The notes below the pieces were generated by a model that saw only the letters and a list, made by a program, of their open reading frames with translations, was not told where the DNA came from and made no database searches. This document shows positions 26,042 to 34,606 of a stretch of 64,000 bases of DNA, piece after piece. Position 1 is the first letter of the stretch; every line of letters starts with the position of its first letter. Origin of the DNA: Flagellimonas aequoris (GTDB taxonomy: Bacteria; Bacteroidota; Bacteroidia; Flavobacteriales; Flavobacteriaceae). The stretch is from NCBI RefSeq assembly GCF_003584165.1, contig NZ_QXFJ01000030.1:682001-746000 (forward strand), in the 5' to 3' direction. The translations under genes were made by a program, and so were the position numbers.

Positions 26042-26146
26042 TTAAAAACCTTTTTTCATTCAAAAGAAAACGGAAATCAACTATATTGTAGAAGAATGTA
26101 TTGGGACTACAAAAACAATACATGATTGAATAATCAATTTTTAGTT

Positions 26147-26617
26147 ATGAAAAAATTCATTTTAGTCTTCGTAATCTCTTTTAGCATAAATATTGGATTT
26201 TCTCAGTCAACATTTAATACTGAATCTAAAGATTCTACAAATATTTATTTCCATTCTTTAAAAAAAATGTGTGAACTATTTGATGCTAATTCAGTAAACA
26301 ATCAAATTCTGTATGTAGAAGAAAATTTATTTACTGATAAGCTTCCGGATAATATTTTAAACTTTCAGATTAAATATCTCAATGAATACGAGATAATTAA
26401 GACAATTAAAGATAAGGGTGGTGACATAATGTTAATTAGAATTGTATCGTTAAGGATACGTAATGGGGTTTTCTTTATTAATATTATTCCATTTCAAGCT
26501 ATTTATAATAAAGGAAATTTGGAATTGGTAAATTCTGGCGGAATGAAAGTTGAATATTTGTTCAGCCAAGAATTAAACGGACTTGTATTTGAGAAAGCTA
26601 ATTTCAGTGGAATTTAG
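26147..26617 (+). CDS. AT-rich orphan exported protein
   Basis: 156 residues from the ATG at 26147 (MKKFILVFVISFSINIGFSQ). A clear signal peptide is cut after about residue 19. The mature protein is rich in Asn, Ile, Lys and Glu, with beta-strand-like blocks (DIMLIRIVSLRIRNGVFFIN). I do not recognise the family. Codon use is strongly AT-biased compared with every neighbour, and the surrounding DNA is equally AT-rich, which suggests recent acquisition. No partner genes are next to it. Confidence 0.65.
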   Translation: MKKFILVFVISFSINIGFSQSTFNTESKDSTNIYFHSLKKMCELFDANSVNNQILYVEENLFTDKLPDNILNFQIKYLNEYEIIKTIKDKGGDIMLIRIVSLRIRNGVFFINIIPFQAIYNKGNLELVNSGGMKVEYLFSQELNGLVFEKANFSGI

Positions 26618-26856
26618 TTGTTTATTATAGGAAGGATGGCTTAAATGCTTAATTATTTAATTAGGATTCGATTGATCTAAAATCATTAAAAAACCTCACA
26701 AATCCATTCTCGAATTTTGTTTGCCTATTTGTTGTTTGCTTTCGGTTGCTATTTTCTACTCCACCGCAAAAACAAAACAGCCTATAAAGCTTTTGTTGAT
26801 TTAGTCATAAAACTATAAGGAACCTGCATTATAGATTAGAAAAAATCTTGAAATAA
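26618..26856. other. AT-rich intergenic stretch, no gene seen
   Basis: This is the 5' part of a roughly 300-base gap. I see no ORF with a plausible start, no RNA gene and no clear repeat. It continues the AT-rich composition of the preceding orphan. The last part of the gap holds the arsR promoter. Confidence 0.5.
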
Positions 26857-26888
26857 TTTGCGCAACCGAAAAGTTGCATATATATTTG
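26857..26888 (+). promoter_or_regulatory. Promoter of the ArsR-AHSA1 pair
   Basis: TTTG (26857-26860), 20-base spacer, TATATTTG (26881-26888). A full consensus match about 33 bases before the ATG at 26922. Confidence 0.65.
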
Positions 26889-26892
26889 CAAC
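26862..26892. promoter_or_regulatory. ArsR operator candidate: GCAAC/GTTGC inverted repeats in the promoter
   Basis: GCAAC (26862-26866) pairs with GTTGC (26873-26877), and GTTGCA (26873-26878) pairs with TGCAAC (26887-26892). The second pair spans the -7 element, the right place for repression by the ArsR protein encoded downstream. Assignment to that regulator is inferred. Confidence 0.5.
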
Positions 26893-26921
26893 CAAACAGT
26901 TTCATAAATCATATTGAAAAA

Positions 26922-27242
26922 ATGAGAAGAGATGTTTTTCAAGCCGTTGCCGATCCCACAAGAAGGGCTATTATTGCGCTAATTGCCTTGCAATCCATGA
27001 CTCCCAATGCCATTGCGGAAAACTTCGATGCTTCCCGTCAATCTATCTCAAAACACTTGCGCATTCTCAGCGAATGTGAATTGGTGCACCAAGAACAACA
27101 GGGCAGGGAAATATTCTATTCCCTCAAAATAGAGAAGATGAAAGAGATTGATGCATGGCTGGAGCAATACCGGAAAATTTGGGAAACTCGATTTGACCAA
27201 CTCGAAAATGTATTATCCACAATTAAAAAACAAACAAAATGA
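26922..27242 (+). CDS. ArsR-family winged-helix regulator
   Basis: 106 residues from the ATG at 26922 ([20 protein letters not shown]). Winged [23 protein letters not shown], then [20 protein letters not shown] and [20 protein letters not shown]. It lacks the metal-binding cysteine motif (ELCVCDL) of arsenic and cadmium sensors, so a different signal is likely. Paired with an AHSA1-type protein by an ATGA overlap (27239-27242), the usual arrangement for this ArsR subgroup (SdpR-like or PF12840-type). An upstream TTG at 26874 is in frame but lies within the promoter. Confidence 0.93.
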   Translation: MRRDVFQAVADPTRRAIIALIALQSMTPNAIAENFDASRQSISKHLRILSECELVHQEQQGREIFYSLKIEKMKEIDAWLEQYRKIWETRFDQLENVLSTIKKQTK

Positions 27243-27733
27243 AAGACCATTTGCTATTTAATTTTACCGCAGACAAAGCAATTCAAACCGTATTTATTGA
27301 CAAGGAATTTGAGACAGAACTCCCACTGGTTTGGGATGCCTTTACCAAGCAAGAAATTCTAGATCAATGGTGGGCGCCGCAGCCTTGGAAATCGGTAACC
27401 AAGCATATGGAGTTTAAAGTGGGCGGAAGACGATTTTATGCCATGGTAAGTCCAGAGGGCCAGGAACATTGGTCGCTTCAACAATACACTTCCATCAGCC
27501 CGAAAACCAATTTTAAAATGTTCAATGCGTTTGCTGATGCAGATGAAAACCCACAATTACCAGGCTCTAATTGGGATTTGAACTTTAGTGAGGAAAACGG
27601 CGTTACCACGGTGAGCATTTCCATCCACAATGAATCGCTTACCCGAATGGAACAGATGATCGAAATGGGCTTCAAGGAAGGATTTACTGCAACATTGACC
27701 TATTTGGAAAAGGTGTTGAAATCACTATCGTAA
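27239..27733 (+). CDS. SRPBCC / AHSA1 domain protein
   Basis: 164 residues with the START-like helix-grip fold of the AHSA1 family: [53 protein letters not shown], and a C-terminal helix [20 protein letters not shown]. These proteins bind hydrophobic ligands; most bacterial ones near ArsR genes have no known ligand. Its first four bases overlap the ArsR stop, so it is cotranslated and probably under that repressor's control. It is convergent with the next gene, 20 bases away. Confidence 0.92.
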   Translation: MKDHLLFNFTADKAIQTVFIDKEFETELPLVWDAFTKQEILDQWWAPQPWKSVTKHMEFKVGGRRFYAMVSPEGQEHWSLQQYTSISPKTNFKMFNAFADADENPQLPGSNWDLNFSEENGVTTVSISIHNESLTRMEQMIEMGFKEGFTATLTYLEKVLKSLS

Positions 27734-27753
27734 ACCCGGACGGTCAAAAAATT

Positions 27754-28896
27754 TCAATCACCCCCAAAACCAAAGCCGGGGGCAAGATCCAAGTTGATTT
27801 TCTGCCCTCCTTTGGCAATGGACGTATAAATGGCCTCAACGATCATCATATCCCGTTTGCCCATTTCTCCTGGTGCCTTATTGGGTTCTCCCATGAGCAC
27901 ATGCTTGGCAAAATCATCCATTTGTAATTTTTGTTGGCTTTCATGTGGAAACTCGATGATATCCCCATTGGAAGTTTTGCCACTCAACGGTCCATAATTG
28001 TTGGCCGGTTGTAGTTGGAACCAACCATTCGTGCCAGAGACATACATGCTGTTTGCGTTAAAATTATGTGAAGTGGAGATATTGGCCACCGCACCACTCG
28101 GAAATTCCAATTGGGCCATGATGGTCTCGTCGGTATTCTTGAAATATTCGGGGCGTGTGCTAAATTCCTGTGCAGAAACCGAAATGGGGTTCTCCCCTGT
28201 CCCATAAATGGTACTTTGCACGGCATAAACACCCATGTTCATCAAGGCTCCACCACCTGAAAGTTTTTTGTTCAACCGCCATTGGTCTGGATTGCCTGTG
28301 GACCTGTAAGCGGCCTCAGCGGACACAAATTTGATATCGCCAAAGGTTTTTTCCTTCACAAATTGCTTTACTTGTTGCGTATAGGGTTCGGAATGTAGCC
28401 GGTATCCCATTCCCAATTTTACCCCTGCCGCCTTGCAAGCATTGATGATGGCATCACACTCTTTTACACTTATGGCCATGGGTTTTTCGCAGATAACATG
28501 CTTTCCCGCTTTAGCGGCACGGATACAAAATTCGGCATGCATACTATTGGGCAACACCACATATACCACATCAATGGCGTCGTTCTTGGCGATTTCATCA
28601 AAATTTTGGTAGTTATAGATGTTTGCTTTGGGAATGTTGTATTTATCTGCCCAAACTTTTTCTTTTTGCGGTGTGCCAGTCACGACTCCTGCCAAATAAC
28701 AATGCTGGGTATCTTGAAGTGCAGGGGCCAATTGGTAGGTGCTATAACTCCCCAATCCTACCAGGGCAATGCCCAGTTTCTTTTTATCCTGATCGGTTCC
28801 CATGGCACAGGCCAAAGAAGTAACGGACATTAGGGCGGCGCTCCCAGCCCCCTTGATCATTAAACCATTGAAATCCCTTCTGGTTAAATTTTTCAT
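27754..28896 (-). CDS. Gfo/Idh/MocA family oxidoreductase, exported
   Basis: 380 residues. A signal with a Tat-like twin arginine (LTRRDFNGLMIKGAGSAALM) precedes SLACAMG, which could also be a lipobox. The NAD(P)-binding Rossmann fold follows: LGIALVGLGSYSTYQLAP (about 40-57), then CEKPMAISVKECDAII with the family EKP motif (about 136-138), and a C-terminal substrate domain (GYRLHSEPYTQQVKQFV, GGGALMNMGVYAVQSTIYG). Such periplasmic family members act on sugars, as glucose-fructose oxidoreductases do. The substrate is unknown. It diverges from the S10 peptidase gene. Confidence 0.9.
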   Translation of the reverse strand: MKNLTRRDFNGLMIKGAGSAALMSVTSLACAMGTDQDKKKLGIALVGLGSYSTYQLAPALQDTQHCYLAGVVTGTPQKEKVWADKYNIPKANIYNYQNFDEIAKNDAIDVVYVVLPNSMHAEFCIRAAKAGKHVICEKPMAISVKECDAIINACKAAGVKLGMGYRLHSEPYTQQVKQFVKEKTFGDIKFVSAEAAYRSTGNPDQWRLNKKLSGGGALMNMGVYAVQSTIYGTGENPISVSAQEFSTRPEYFKNTDETIMAQLEFPSGAVANISTSHNFNANSMYVSGTNGWFQLQPANNYGPLSGKTSNGDIIEFPHESQQKLQMDDFAKHVLMGEPNKAPGEMGKRDMMIVEAIYTSIAKGGQKINLDLAPGFGFGGD

Positions 28897-29036
28897 CGAA
28901 ATCGTTTTTAGTGTGCCGTACTAAAAATACACATAATGCATGAACCTTTATAATTTTATGTTTTACGATTCCTTTAACAGATTTCAAACTTGTAAAATCC
29001 TTACATTTATTCACTAGACTAATTCAACCAAATAAT

Positions 29037-30527
29037 ATGAAATCTCTTTACCTTTTCAGCATAGCGTTATGCTCTGCTATTACCCTGACATTTGCCCAAG
29101 AAAGAAAATTACCGATTGACACCACGGTGACTACCCAACATTCCGTGACCATCAACGGCACTCGAATGGATTACACCGCCGTAACGGGAACCCAGCCGGT
29201 TTGGGACGAGCTTGGCAAACCCATTGCTTCCTTGCACTACACCTATTACACCCGAAATGATGTAAAAGACCGAGCAGCCCGTCCTTTGCTGATCTCTTTC
29301 AACGGTGGACCTGGTTCAGGTTCCGTTTGGATGCACTTGGCCTATACGGGTCCTCGTGTACTTAAAATTGATGATGAAGGCTATCCGGTTCAACCTTATG
29401 GAGTAAAAGAAAATCCTTATTCGGTTTTGGACGTGACCGATATTGTATATGTGAATCCAGCCAATACTGGCTATTCCCGTACCATTCCCGAATCTGGAAA
29501 GGAAGTGGACCATAAAAAATTCTTCGGGATTAATGCCGATACCAAATATTTGGCCGAATGGTTGAATACTTTCGTGACCCGCAACAACCGTTGGAGATCC
29601 CCGAAATACATCGTTGGGGAAAGCTATGGAGGTACCCGTGTGATGGGACTTTCTTTGGCATTGCAAAACCAACAGTGGATGTACTTGAACGGAGTGATCA
29701 TGGTATCTCCTGCGGATTACAGGAATTTCCGTGATGATGACCCTGTTTCCAGTGCCTTGAACTTGCCCTATTTTGCCGCCACTGCATGGCACCATAAGGC
29801 CTTGCCTGCTGCTTTGCAGAACCAAGATCTTTTGGAAGTATTGCCTGAAGTGGAAGATTTCACCATCAACCAATTATTGCCTGCCATTGCCAAGGGCGGC
29901 TTTATCCAGGATTCGGAACGCAAGGCCATCGCCGAAAAAATGGCCTATTATTCTGGGATAGATGTGCAGGACATCTTGGATCAAAACCTGGTGGTTCCCA
30001 CTCAATTTTTCTGGAAGGCGTTATTGAGGGAAAAAGGCGGTTACACCATCGGACGTTTGGATAGCCGTTATTTGGGAATCGACAAGGTCTTAACCGGTAC
30101 CAGACCTGATTATTCGCCCGAGTTGACGTCTTGGTTGCACAGCTTTACCCCTGCCATCAACTATTATTTACAGGAAGAGCTGAACTTTAAGACCGATATT
30201 AAATACAACATGTTCGGTCCCGTGCATCCTTGGGATAATAGCAACGATAACGTTCGTGACGACCTTCGCCAGGCCATGGCACAAAACCCTTATTTGAACG
30301 TATTGGTGCAATCCGGTTATTATGATGGGGCCTGTACCTATTTTGCGGCCAAATATACCATGTCACAAGTGGATCCCAGTGGGCGTATGAAAGATCGTTT
30401 CGAATTTAAAGGATATCGTTCCGGTCACATGATGTACCTACGTCACGAAGATTTGAAAACGGCTAATGAAGATATCCGGAATTTCATTCTAAAAACCCAA
30501 GCAAACGGTAAGAGTGCTAAATATTAA
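29037..30527 (+). CDS. S10 family serine carboxypeptidase-like protein, exported
   Basis: 496 residues. Signal peptide cleaved after about residue 20 (LTLTFAQ). Alpha/beta-hydrolase with S10 motifs: FNGGPGSGSVWMH (88-100, the oxyanion region), the nucleophile S196 in VGESYGGTR, an Asp region near SGYYDGACTYFAAKY and the catalytic His in YRSGHMMYLRHEDL. Secreted or periplasmic exopeptidase removing C-terminal residues. A terminator follows 20 bases after the stop, so it is probably transcribed alone. Confidence 0.93.
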   Translation: MKSLYLFSIALCSAITLTFAQERKLPIDTTVTTQHSVTINGTRMDYTAVTGTQPVWDELGKPIASLHYTYYTRNDVKDRAARPLLISFNGGPGSGSVWMHLAYTGPRVLKIDDEGYPVQPYGVKENPYSVLDVTDIVYVNPANTGYSRTIPESGKEVDHKKFFGINADTKYLAEWLNTFVTRNNRWRSPKYIVGESYGGTRVMGLSLALQNQQWMYLNGVIMVSPADYRNFRDDDPVSSALNLPYFAATAWHHKALPAALQNQDLLEVLPEVEDFTINQLLPAIAKGGFIQDSERKAIAEKMAYYSGIDVQDILDQNLVVPTQFFWKALLREKGGYTIGRLDSRYLGIDKVLTGTRPDYSPELTSWLHSFTPAINYYLQEELNFKTDIKYNMFGPVHPWDNSNDNVRDDLRQAMAQNPYLNVLVQSGYYDGACTYFAAKYTMSQVDPSGRMKDRFEFKGYRSGHMMYLRHEDLKTANEDIRNFILKTQANGKSAKY

Positions 30528-30549
30528 TGGCGATTAAAACTATATAAAA

Positions 30550-30580
30550 AGGCAGGTCCACAAGGACCTGTCTTTTTTTT
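30550..30580 (+). terminator. Intrinsic terminator after the S10 peptidase
   Basis: A 10-bp stem (AGGCAGGTCC with GGACCTGTCT, one G-T pair), four-base loop and a run of eight T residues. Confidence 0.85.
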
Positions 30581-30665
30581 GACATGGGTTTTCATTCGAT
30601 TCTGTCCTTTATCTGAATACTTTTTATGTAAATTAGAACTTTGTACAGTAACTAAAACAAACATT

Positions 30666-31355
30666 TTGAAAACACAAACCACCATTTGGGCCATGGCATT
30701 TTTATTTGGATTGTCGAACTCGTTCAAAAGTACCGCACAGGATTGGCCCAACCTTGAAAAGTATAAAAAAGCCAATACCGAATTACCTGCCCCTGCTTCA
30801 GATGAGAACCGAGTAGTTTTTATGGGTAACTCCATTACCGAAGGTTGGATTGGGGCACATCCTGAGTTTTTTAAGGACCATCCTTTCATTGACCGCGGTA
30901 TCGGCGGACAGACCACACCTCAAATGTTATTGCGCTTCAGACAGGACGTCATCAACCTTAAACCTAAAGTGGTAGTGATATTGGCCGGAACCAATGACAT
31001 TGCGGGGAATACCGGACCCATGACGCTTGAAGAAATAAGAGATAATATTTTGGGTATGGTAGAACTGGCCAAAGCTAATGGCATCCATCCCATCGTCTGT
31101 TCCGTGTTGCCAGCCTATGATTATCCTTGGAGACCCGGATTGCAACCCAATATCAAAATTCCAAAGCTGAATGCTATGCTAAAGACCATGGCAAAGGAGA
31201 AAGAGGTCATGTATCTGGATTATTTTGCAGCCATGGCCGATAAACGAAACGGTCTGCCCAAAGCTTTGACTACGGATGAAGTACATTTGACCAAAGCCGG
31301 TTATTCCGTTATGGAGAAACTGGTTTTGAAAGCCATTGATGAAGTTTTGGAATAA
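30666..31355 (+). CDS. SGNH/GDSL-type hydrolase, exported
   Basis: 229 residues from a TTG at 30666 (MKTQTTIWAMAFLFGLSNSF), which gives a good signal peptide; ATG at 30693 is an alternative and the upstream in-frame ATG at 30579 lies in the preceding terminator's T-run. SGNH blocks are clear: VVFMGNSITEGW (block I Ser), GIGGQTTPQMLLR (block II Gly), LAGTNDIAGN (block III Asn), and TTDEVHLTKAGYSVM (block V Asp/His). Such enzymes are esterases or deacetylases acting on lipids or polysaccharides. Substrate unknown. Confidence 0.92.
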   Translation: MKTQTTIWAMAFLFGLSNSFKSTAQDWPNLEKYKKANTELPAPASDENRVVFMGNSITEGWIGAHPEFFKDHPFIDRGIGGQTTPQMLLRFRQDVINLKPKVVVILAGTNDIAGNTGPMTLEEIRDNILGMVELAKANGIHPIVCSVLPAYDYPWRPGLQPNIKIPKLNAMLKTMAKEKEVMYLDYFAAMADKRNGLPKALTTDEVHLTKAGYSVMEKLVLKAIDEVLE

Positions 31356-31499
31356 GAGACACCGATGTGGTATCGCTTTACAGCATCAATATTTTTTTGT
31401 CCGTAATTATTTGAAGTCCATAGATTTAGCAGGAGACCAAGTGATTAATGGTCATCCGAAGCTAACTTTTGTATCTTAGCGATATCAATCAATCTCATT

Positions 31500-33284
31500 G
31501 TGGAACTAATTGGCAATAAGGAAACTACCATTGCGGTTTTACCTTTTCAGATTTTAGGGGATTCTGAATCCATCTCCCCTATTATCAAAGGGTTTACCGA
31601 GGACCTTATCATAAATTTTTCCAAGTACATTGGGTTGTCCGTCATTTCCCAATACTCCACACAGCACATTTCAGATACTTCCGATACTGAGTCTATGACC
31701 AGATTGGGTGCCGATTACCTGATTACCGGAAGCTTCCGACCCACGGATAAAGGATTCCGCATTGGGGTGCAACTCATCAGGACCCGAGACCACAAGATTG
31801 TTTTTGCCGGTAATCATGATGAAACCCTAGAAACCGTTCTAAAAATGCAGGATACCATTACCCAACAAATGGTAAATGTACTGCAACAGCAAATAGACCA
31901 CGACCTGCTCTCCTACTCCTATAAAAAGGAATCCGTGGACCTTGCGGTATATGAAAATTGGCTCTTGGGAATGAACGAGGTCAAAAAAGGAACCTTGGAA
32001 AGCGATCTTAAGGCACGGGAACATTTTGAGGCCGCCCTAAAGATTGATCCCATGTTCGCCAGGGCTTATACAGGACTCTCATTATCGTACTTCAATGAAT
32101 GGAGTTGTCAGTTATGGGATCGTTGGGATGTAAGTCAAAAAGGAGCCCATGACTATGCCCTCAAAGCCATAGAATTGGATGAAAACGATTATGTTTCCTT
32201 GGCAGTCCTCGGTCGCACTTTTCTTTATTTGGGGGATTACGAAAAATCCGAACATCTGCTACGCAAATCCCTTAGGATGAATCCAAACGATGCCGATAAC
32301 CTTGTATTGATTTCCAATTGTATGGTTTGGCTTGGTTATATGGAAGAAGCGGAACAATTATATGATAAGGCCAGAAGCTTGAACCCTTTGAATCCGGAAG
32401 CCTATCTACCCGCAGGCATGTTGGTTTATTTTGAAAAAGGCGAGTTTGAAAAAGCTATAGAGGTAGGTGAAAAGGTTTCCAATCTTTCCATTTGGACAGA
32501 TTTCACGGCTTTTTTATCTGCGGCATATTACCATATTTCCCGCTACGACCAAATGAAGAGTTATTGGGAGCAATATCTAAAGATATTTAGAAAAAATATC
32601 AAGCAGGGTAAAGATGCTACAAACCAAGAAGCAGTTGCATGGCAAAAGGAAGTTAACCCCTATAAAGATAAAAGCAACCTGGAATCCTTTTGGGAGTTTA
32701 TGCTAGGCAATGGTTCAAAACCTAATCCGAAAATTGTTTCGACAAAGAAAAAAAATATTGCTGGGGGAAGTTTTATTCATCATGGCGAACTGTGGGAACT
32801 CAGTTATTCAGGCCTATCGGTAACTGCAAAGGATTCCAAAGGACTACATGATATCGCACAATTATTGGAACACCCTGAGGAAGAATTTCATTGTCTGCAG
32901 CTTATGGGAAGTTCCGTAAACAATGATGGTGAAGCACTTGTTGATGAAAAAGCATTAAGGGATTACAGATCCAAAATAAAATCCTTAAAAATGCAAATCA
33001 GCGATGCAGAAGAGATAGGGCTTATTGAAAAAGCAGAAAGACTAAAAGAGGAATATGAACAATTAATGGGGCATATCGGTAAGGTTATGGGGTTGTCCAA
33101 CAAAGCGCGTAAAACGGGTTCTTCTTTGGAGAAAGCAAGGGCAGCAGTGACTTGGCGAATCAGGAATTCTATCAAAAAATTGGAACAAATACATCCTTTA
33201 TTGGTCAAACACCTAGCAAACTCTATCAAAACAGGAACCTGTTGCAGCTACAAACCGGAAATACCCCACGAATGGACATTCTAA
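31500..33284 (+). CDS. TolB-like/TPR protein with actinobacterial-style C-terminal domain
   Basis: 594 residues from a GTG at 31500. Residues 5-115 form a TolB-like N-terminal domain as found in adenylate-cyclase-associated proteins (TIAVLPFQILGDS, GFTEDLIINFSKYIGLSVIS, ADYLITGSFRPTDKGFRIGV). Residues about 155-370 are TPR repeats (REHFEAALKIDPMFARAYTG, YEKSEHLLRKSLRMNPNDAD). Residues about 420-594 contain LWELSYSGLSVTAKDSKGLH, a coiled coil (KSLKMQISDAEEIGLIEKAE) and SIKTGTCCSYKPE, a pattern I know from the C-termini of many actinobacterial and myxobacterial ATPase or LuxR proteins. There is no cyclase or DNA-binding domain. Probably cytoplasmic, signal-related; function unknown. Confidence 0.78.
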   Translation: MELIGNKETTIAVLPFQILGDSESISPIIKGFTEDLIINFSKYIGLSVISQYSTQHISDTSDTESMTRLGADYLITGSFRPTDKGFRIGVQLIRTRDHKIVFAGNHDETLETVLKMQDTITQQMVNVLQQQIDHDLLSYSYKKESVDLAVYENWLLGMNEVKKGTLESDLKAREHFEAALKIDPMFARAYTGLSLSYFNEWSCQLWDRWDVSQKGAHDYALKAIELDENDYVSLAVLGRTFLYLGDYEKSEHLLRKSLRMNPNDADNLVLISNCMVWLGYMEEAEQLYDKARSLNPLNPEAYLPAGMLVYFEKGEFEKAIEVGEKVSNLSIWTDFTAFLSAAYYHISRYDQMKSYWEQYLKIFRKNIKQGKDATNQEAVAWQKEVNPYKDKSNLESFWEFMLGNGSKPNPKIVSTKKKNIAGGSFIHHGELWELSYSGLSVTAKDSKGLHDIAQLLEHPEEEFHCLQLMGSSVNNDGEALVDEKALRDYRSKIKSLKMQISDAEEIGLIEKAERLKEEYEQLMGHIGKVMGLSNKARKTGSSLEKARAAVTWRIRNSIKKLEQIHPLLVKHLANSIKTGTCCSYKPEIPHEWTF

Positions 33285-33362
33285 AGAAACTTACCTGCTC
33301 CCTTACATTGTAAGGTTAAAACTTATGCCTATGGGGTAAACAACCTAAAAAAATCGTAAAGT

Positions 33363-34133
33363 ATGTTAGAGATTTTAAAAAGTTTGCCTAATCCTTGGGA
33401 TGTGTTGATAGACCCAATCTCCTTAATTTTATTGGGCATGTATGGCGTATTGATGGTTTGGGAGGGACTCTTTCCGGCCAGGGAACTACCTAAAATAAAG
33501 AATTGGAAATTAAGGGGACTTACCTCCTTTGCTGTTTTCTTTTATCTGTCCACCTATTTTCCCTTGATATGGGACAATTATCTAGTTGATTATCAAATCT
33601 TTGATTTGACTGCACTTGGAACGGGATGGGGTGCCTTTATCGCCGTGATGATTTATGAATTTGCCCTTTACCTTTGGCATTATGCCATGCACAAGAATGA
33701 CACCCTCTGGAAAATTTTCCATCAAATGCACCATAGCGCCGAACGTATGGACAGTTATGGGGCCTTTTACTTTAGTCCAATGGACATGATCGGTTTTACC
33801 TTGTTGGGAAGTCTATGCCTAGTGGTCATTGCTGGCTTTACCCCTCAAGCAGCTACGGTTTTCATTCTCGTCACCACATTTTTGAGCATATTTCAACATG
33901 CCAATATCAAAACTCCGGTTTGGGTGGGGTATTTTATCCAAAGGCCCGAGGCCCATACCGTGCACCACGCTAAGGGTATTCACGCTTATAATTATTCTGA
34001 TATTTCCTTGTTCGATATCTTATTTGGCACCTTCAACAATCCCAAAGGGTATGAACATGAAGCTGGTTTTTATCTTGGGGCATCGAACAGGGTTTGGGAT
34101 ATGCTACGGTTTAAGGATATCAATAAAGAATGA
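33363..34133 (+). CDS. Sterol desaturase / fatty acid hydroxylase family protein, short form
   Basis: 256 residues with four or so hydrophobic segments. Di-iron histidine clusters: LWHYAMHKNDTLWKIFHQMH, then HSAERMD and EAHTVHHAKGIHAYNYSD. Shorter than the other member of this family in the window (318 residues) and of a different subgroup. Membrane enzyme that hydroxylates a lipid or terpenoid, substrate unknown. The ORF after it starts three bases beyond its stop, and a glycosyltransferase gene follows, so these may form a small transcription unit. Confidence 0.87.
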   Translation: MLEILKSLPNPWDVLIDPISLILLGMYGVLMVWEGLFPARELPKIKNWKLRGLTSFAVFFYLSTYFPLIWDNYLVDYQIFDLTALGTGWGAFIAVMIYEFALYLWHYAMHKNDTLWKIFHQMHHSAERMDSYGAFYFSPMDMIGFTLLGSLCLVVIAGFTPQAATVFILVTTFLSIFQHANIKTPVWVGYFIQRPEAHTVHHAKGIHAYNYSDISLFDILFGTFNNPKGYEHEAGFYLGASNRVWDMLRFKDINKE

Positions 34134-34136
34134 GCC

Positions 34137-34586
34137 ATGTCCTGCACAAGACCTAACATGGGCATGAACCCACCTAAACACCATTGGGATTTGGACGATT
34201 CCCGTTTCATTGAAGCCTTTGAAACGGGAAGCCTATCCCCTTCCCTGTTCAGCCATGAAGCCCATTTACGTTTGGCCTATATCTACTTGAAGAATTTTGG
34301 GGAGGAATCGGCCATAGAGAAATGTTGTAAAGGCATCCGTGAGTTCGACCGATTGCATGGGGACGACACCAAGTTCCATAAAACCTTGACAGTGGCTTCG
34401 GTTAAAGCAGTCCACCATTTTATGAGAAAATCAAAATCTGCCACTTTTGATGATTTTATTGTGGAGTTCCCAAGACTCAAAACATCCTTTAAACAATTGT
34501 TGGACCAGCATTATGCGTTTGACTTGCTAAAAAATGTCAAAGCCAAATCTGAATATGTAGCCCCGGACCTCATACCCTTTGATTGA
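34137..34586 (+). CDS. Conserved His-containing protein of unknown function
   Basis: 149 residues from the ATG at 34137; ATGs at 34158 and 34164 are also possible and would drop the odd leader MSCTRPNMG. The helical core has FSHEAHLRLAYIYLKNFGEE, GIREFDRLHGDDTKFHKTLT and VASVKAVHHFMRK, with several His and Glu residues spaced like metal or active-site residues. I recall distant similarity to uncharacterised proteins with an F-x-H-x-x-H-L pattern but cannot name a family. No signal peptide. It lies between the hydroxylase and glycosyltransferase genes in the same direction. Confidence 0.7.
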   Translation: MSCTRPNMGMNPPKHHWDLDDSRFIEAFETGSLSPSLFSHEAHLRLAYIYLKNFGEESAIEKCCKGIREFDRLHGDDTKFHKTLTVASVKAVHHFMRKSKSATFDDFIVEFPRLKTSFKQLLDQHYAFDLLKNVKAKSEYVAPDLIPFD

Positions 34587-34606
34587 AGAATTAGTTACTT
34601 TGCAAT

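Noticed and set aside
26618..26921. A hidden gene in the gap before the ArsR gene
   Set aside because: All frames are short or broken by stops; only the promoter and operator at its end are supported.
30579..30665. SGNH hydrolase starting at the ATG at 30579
   Set aside because: It lies in the T-run of the preceding terminator and would put a non-signal-like sequence in front of the signal peptide.
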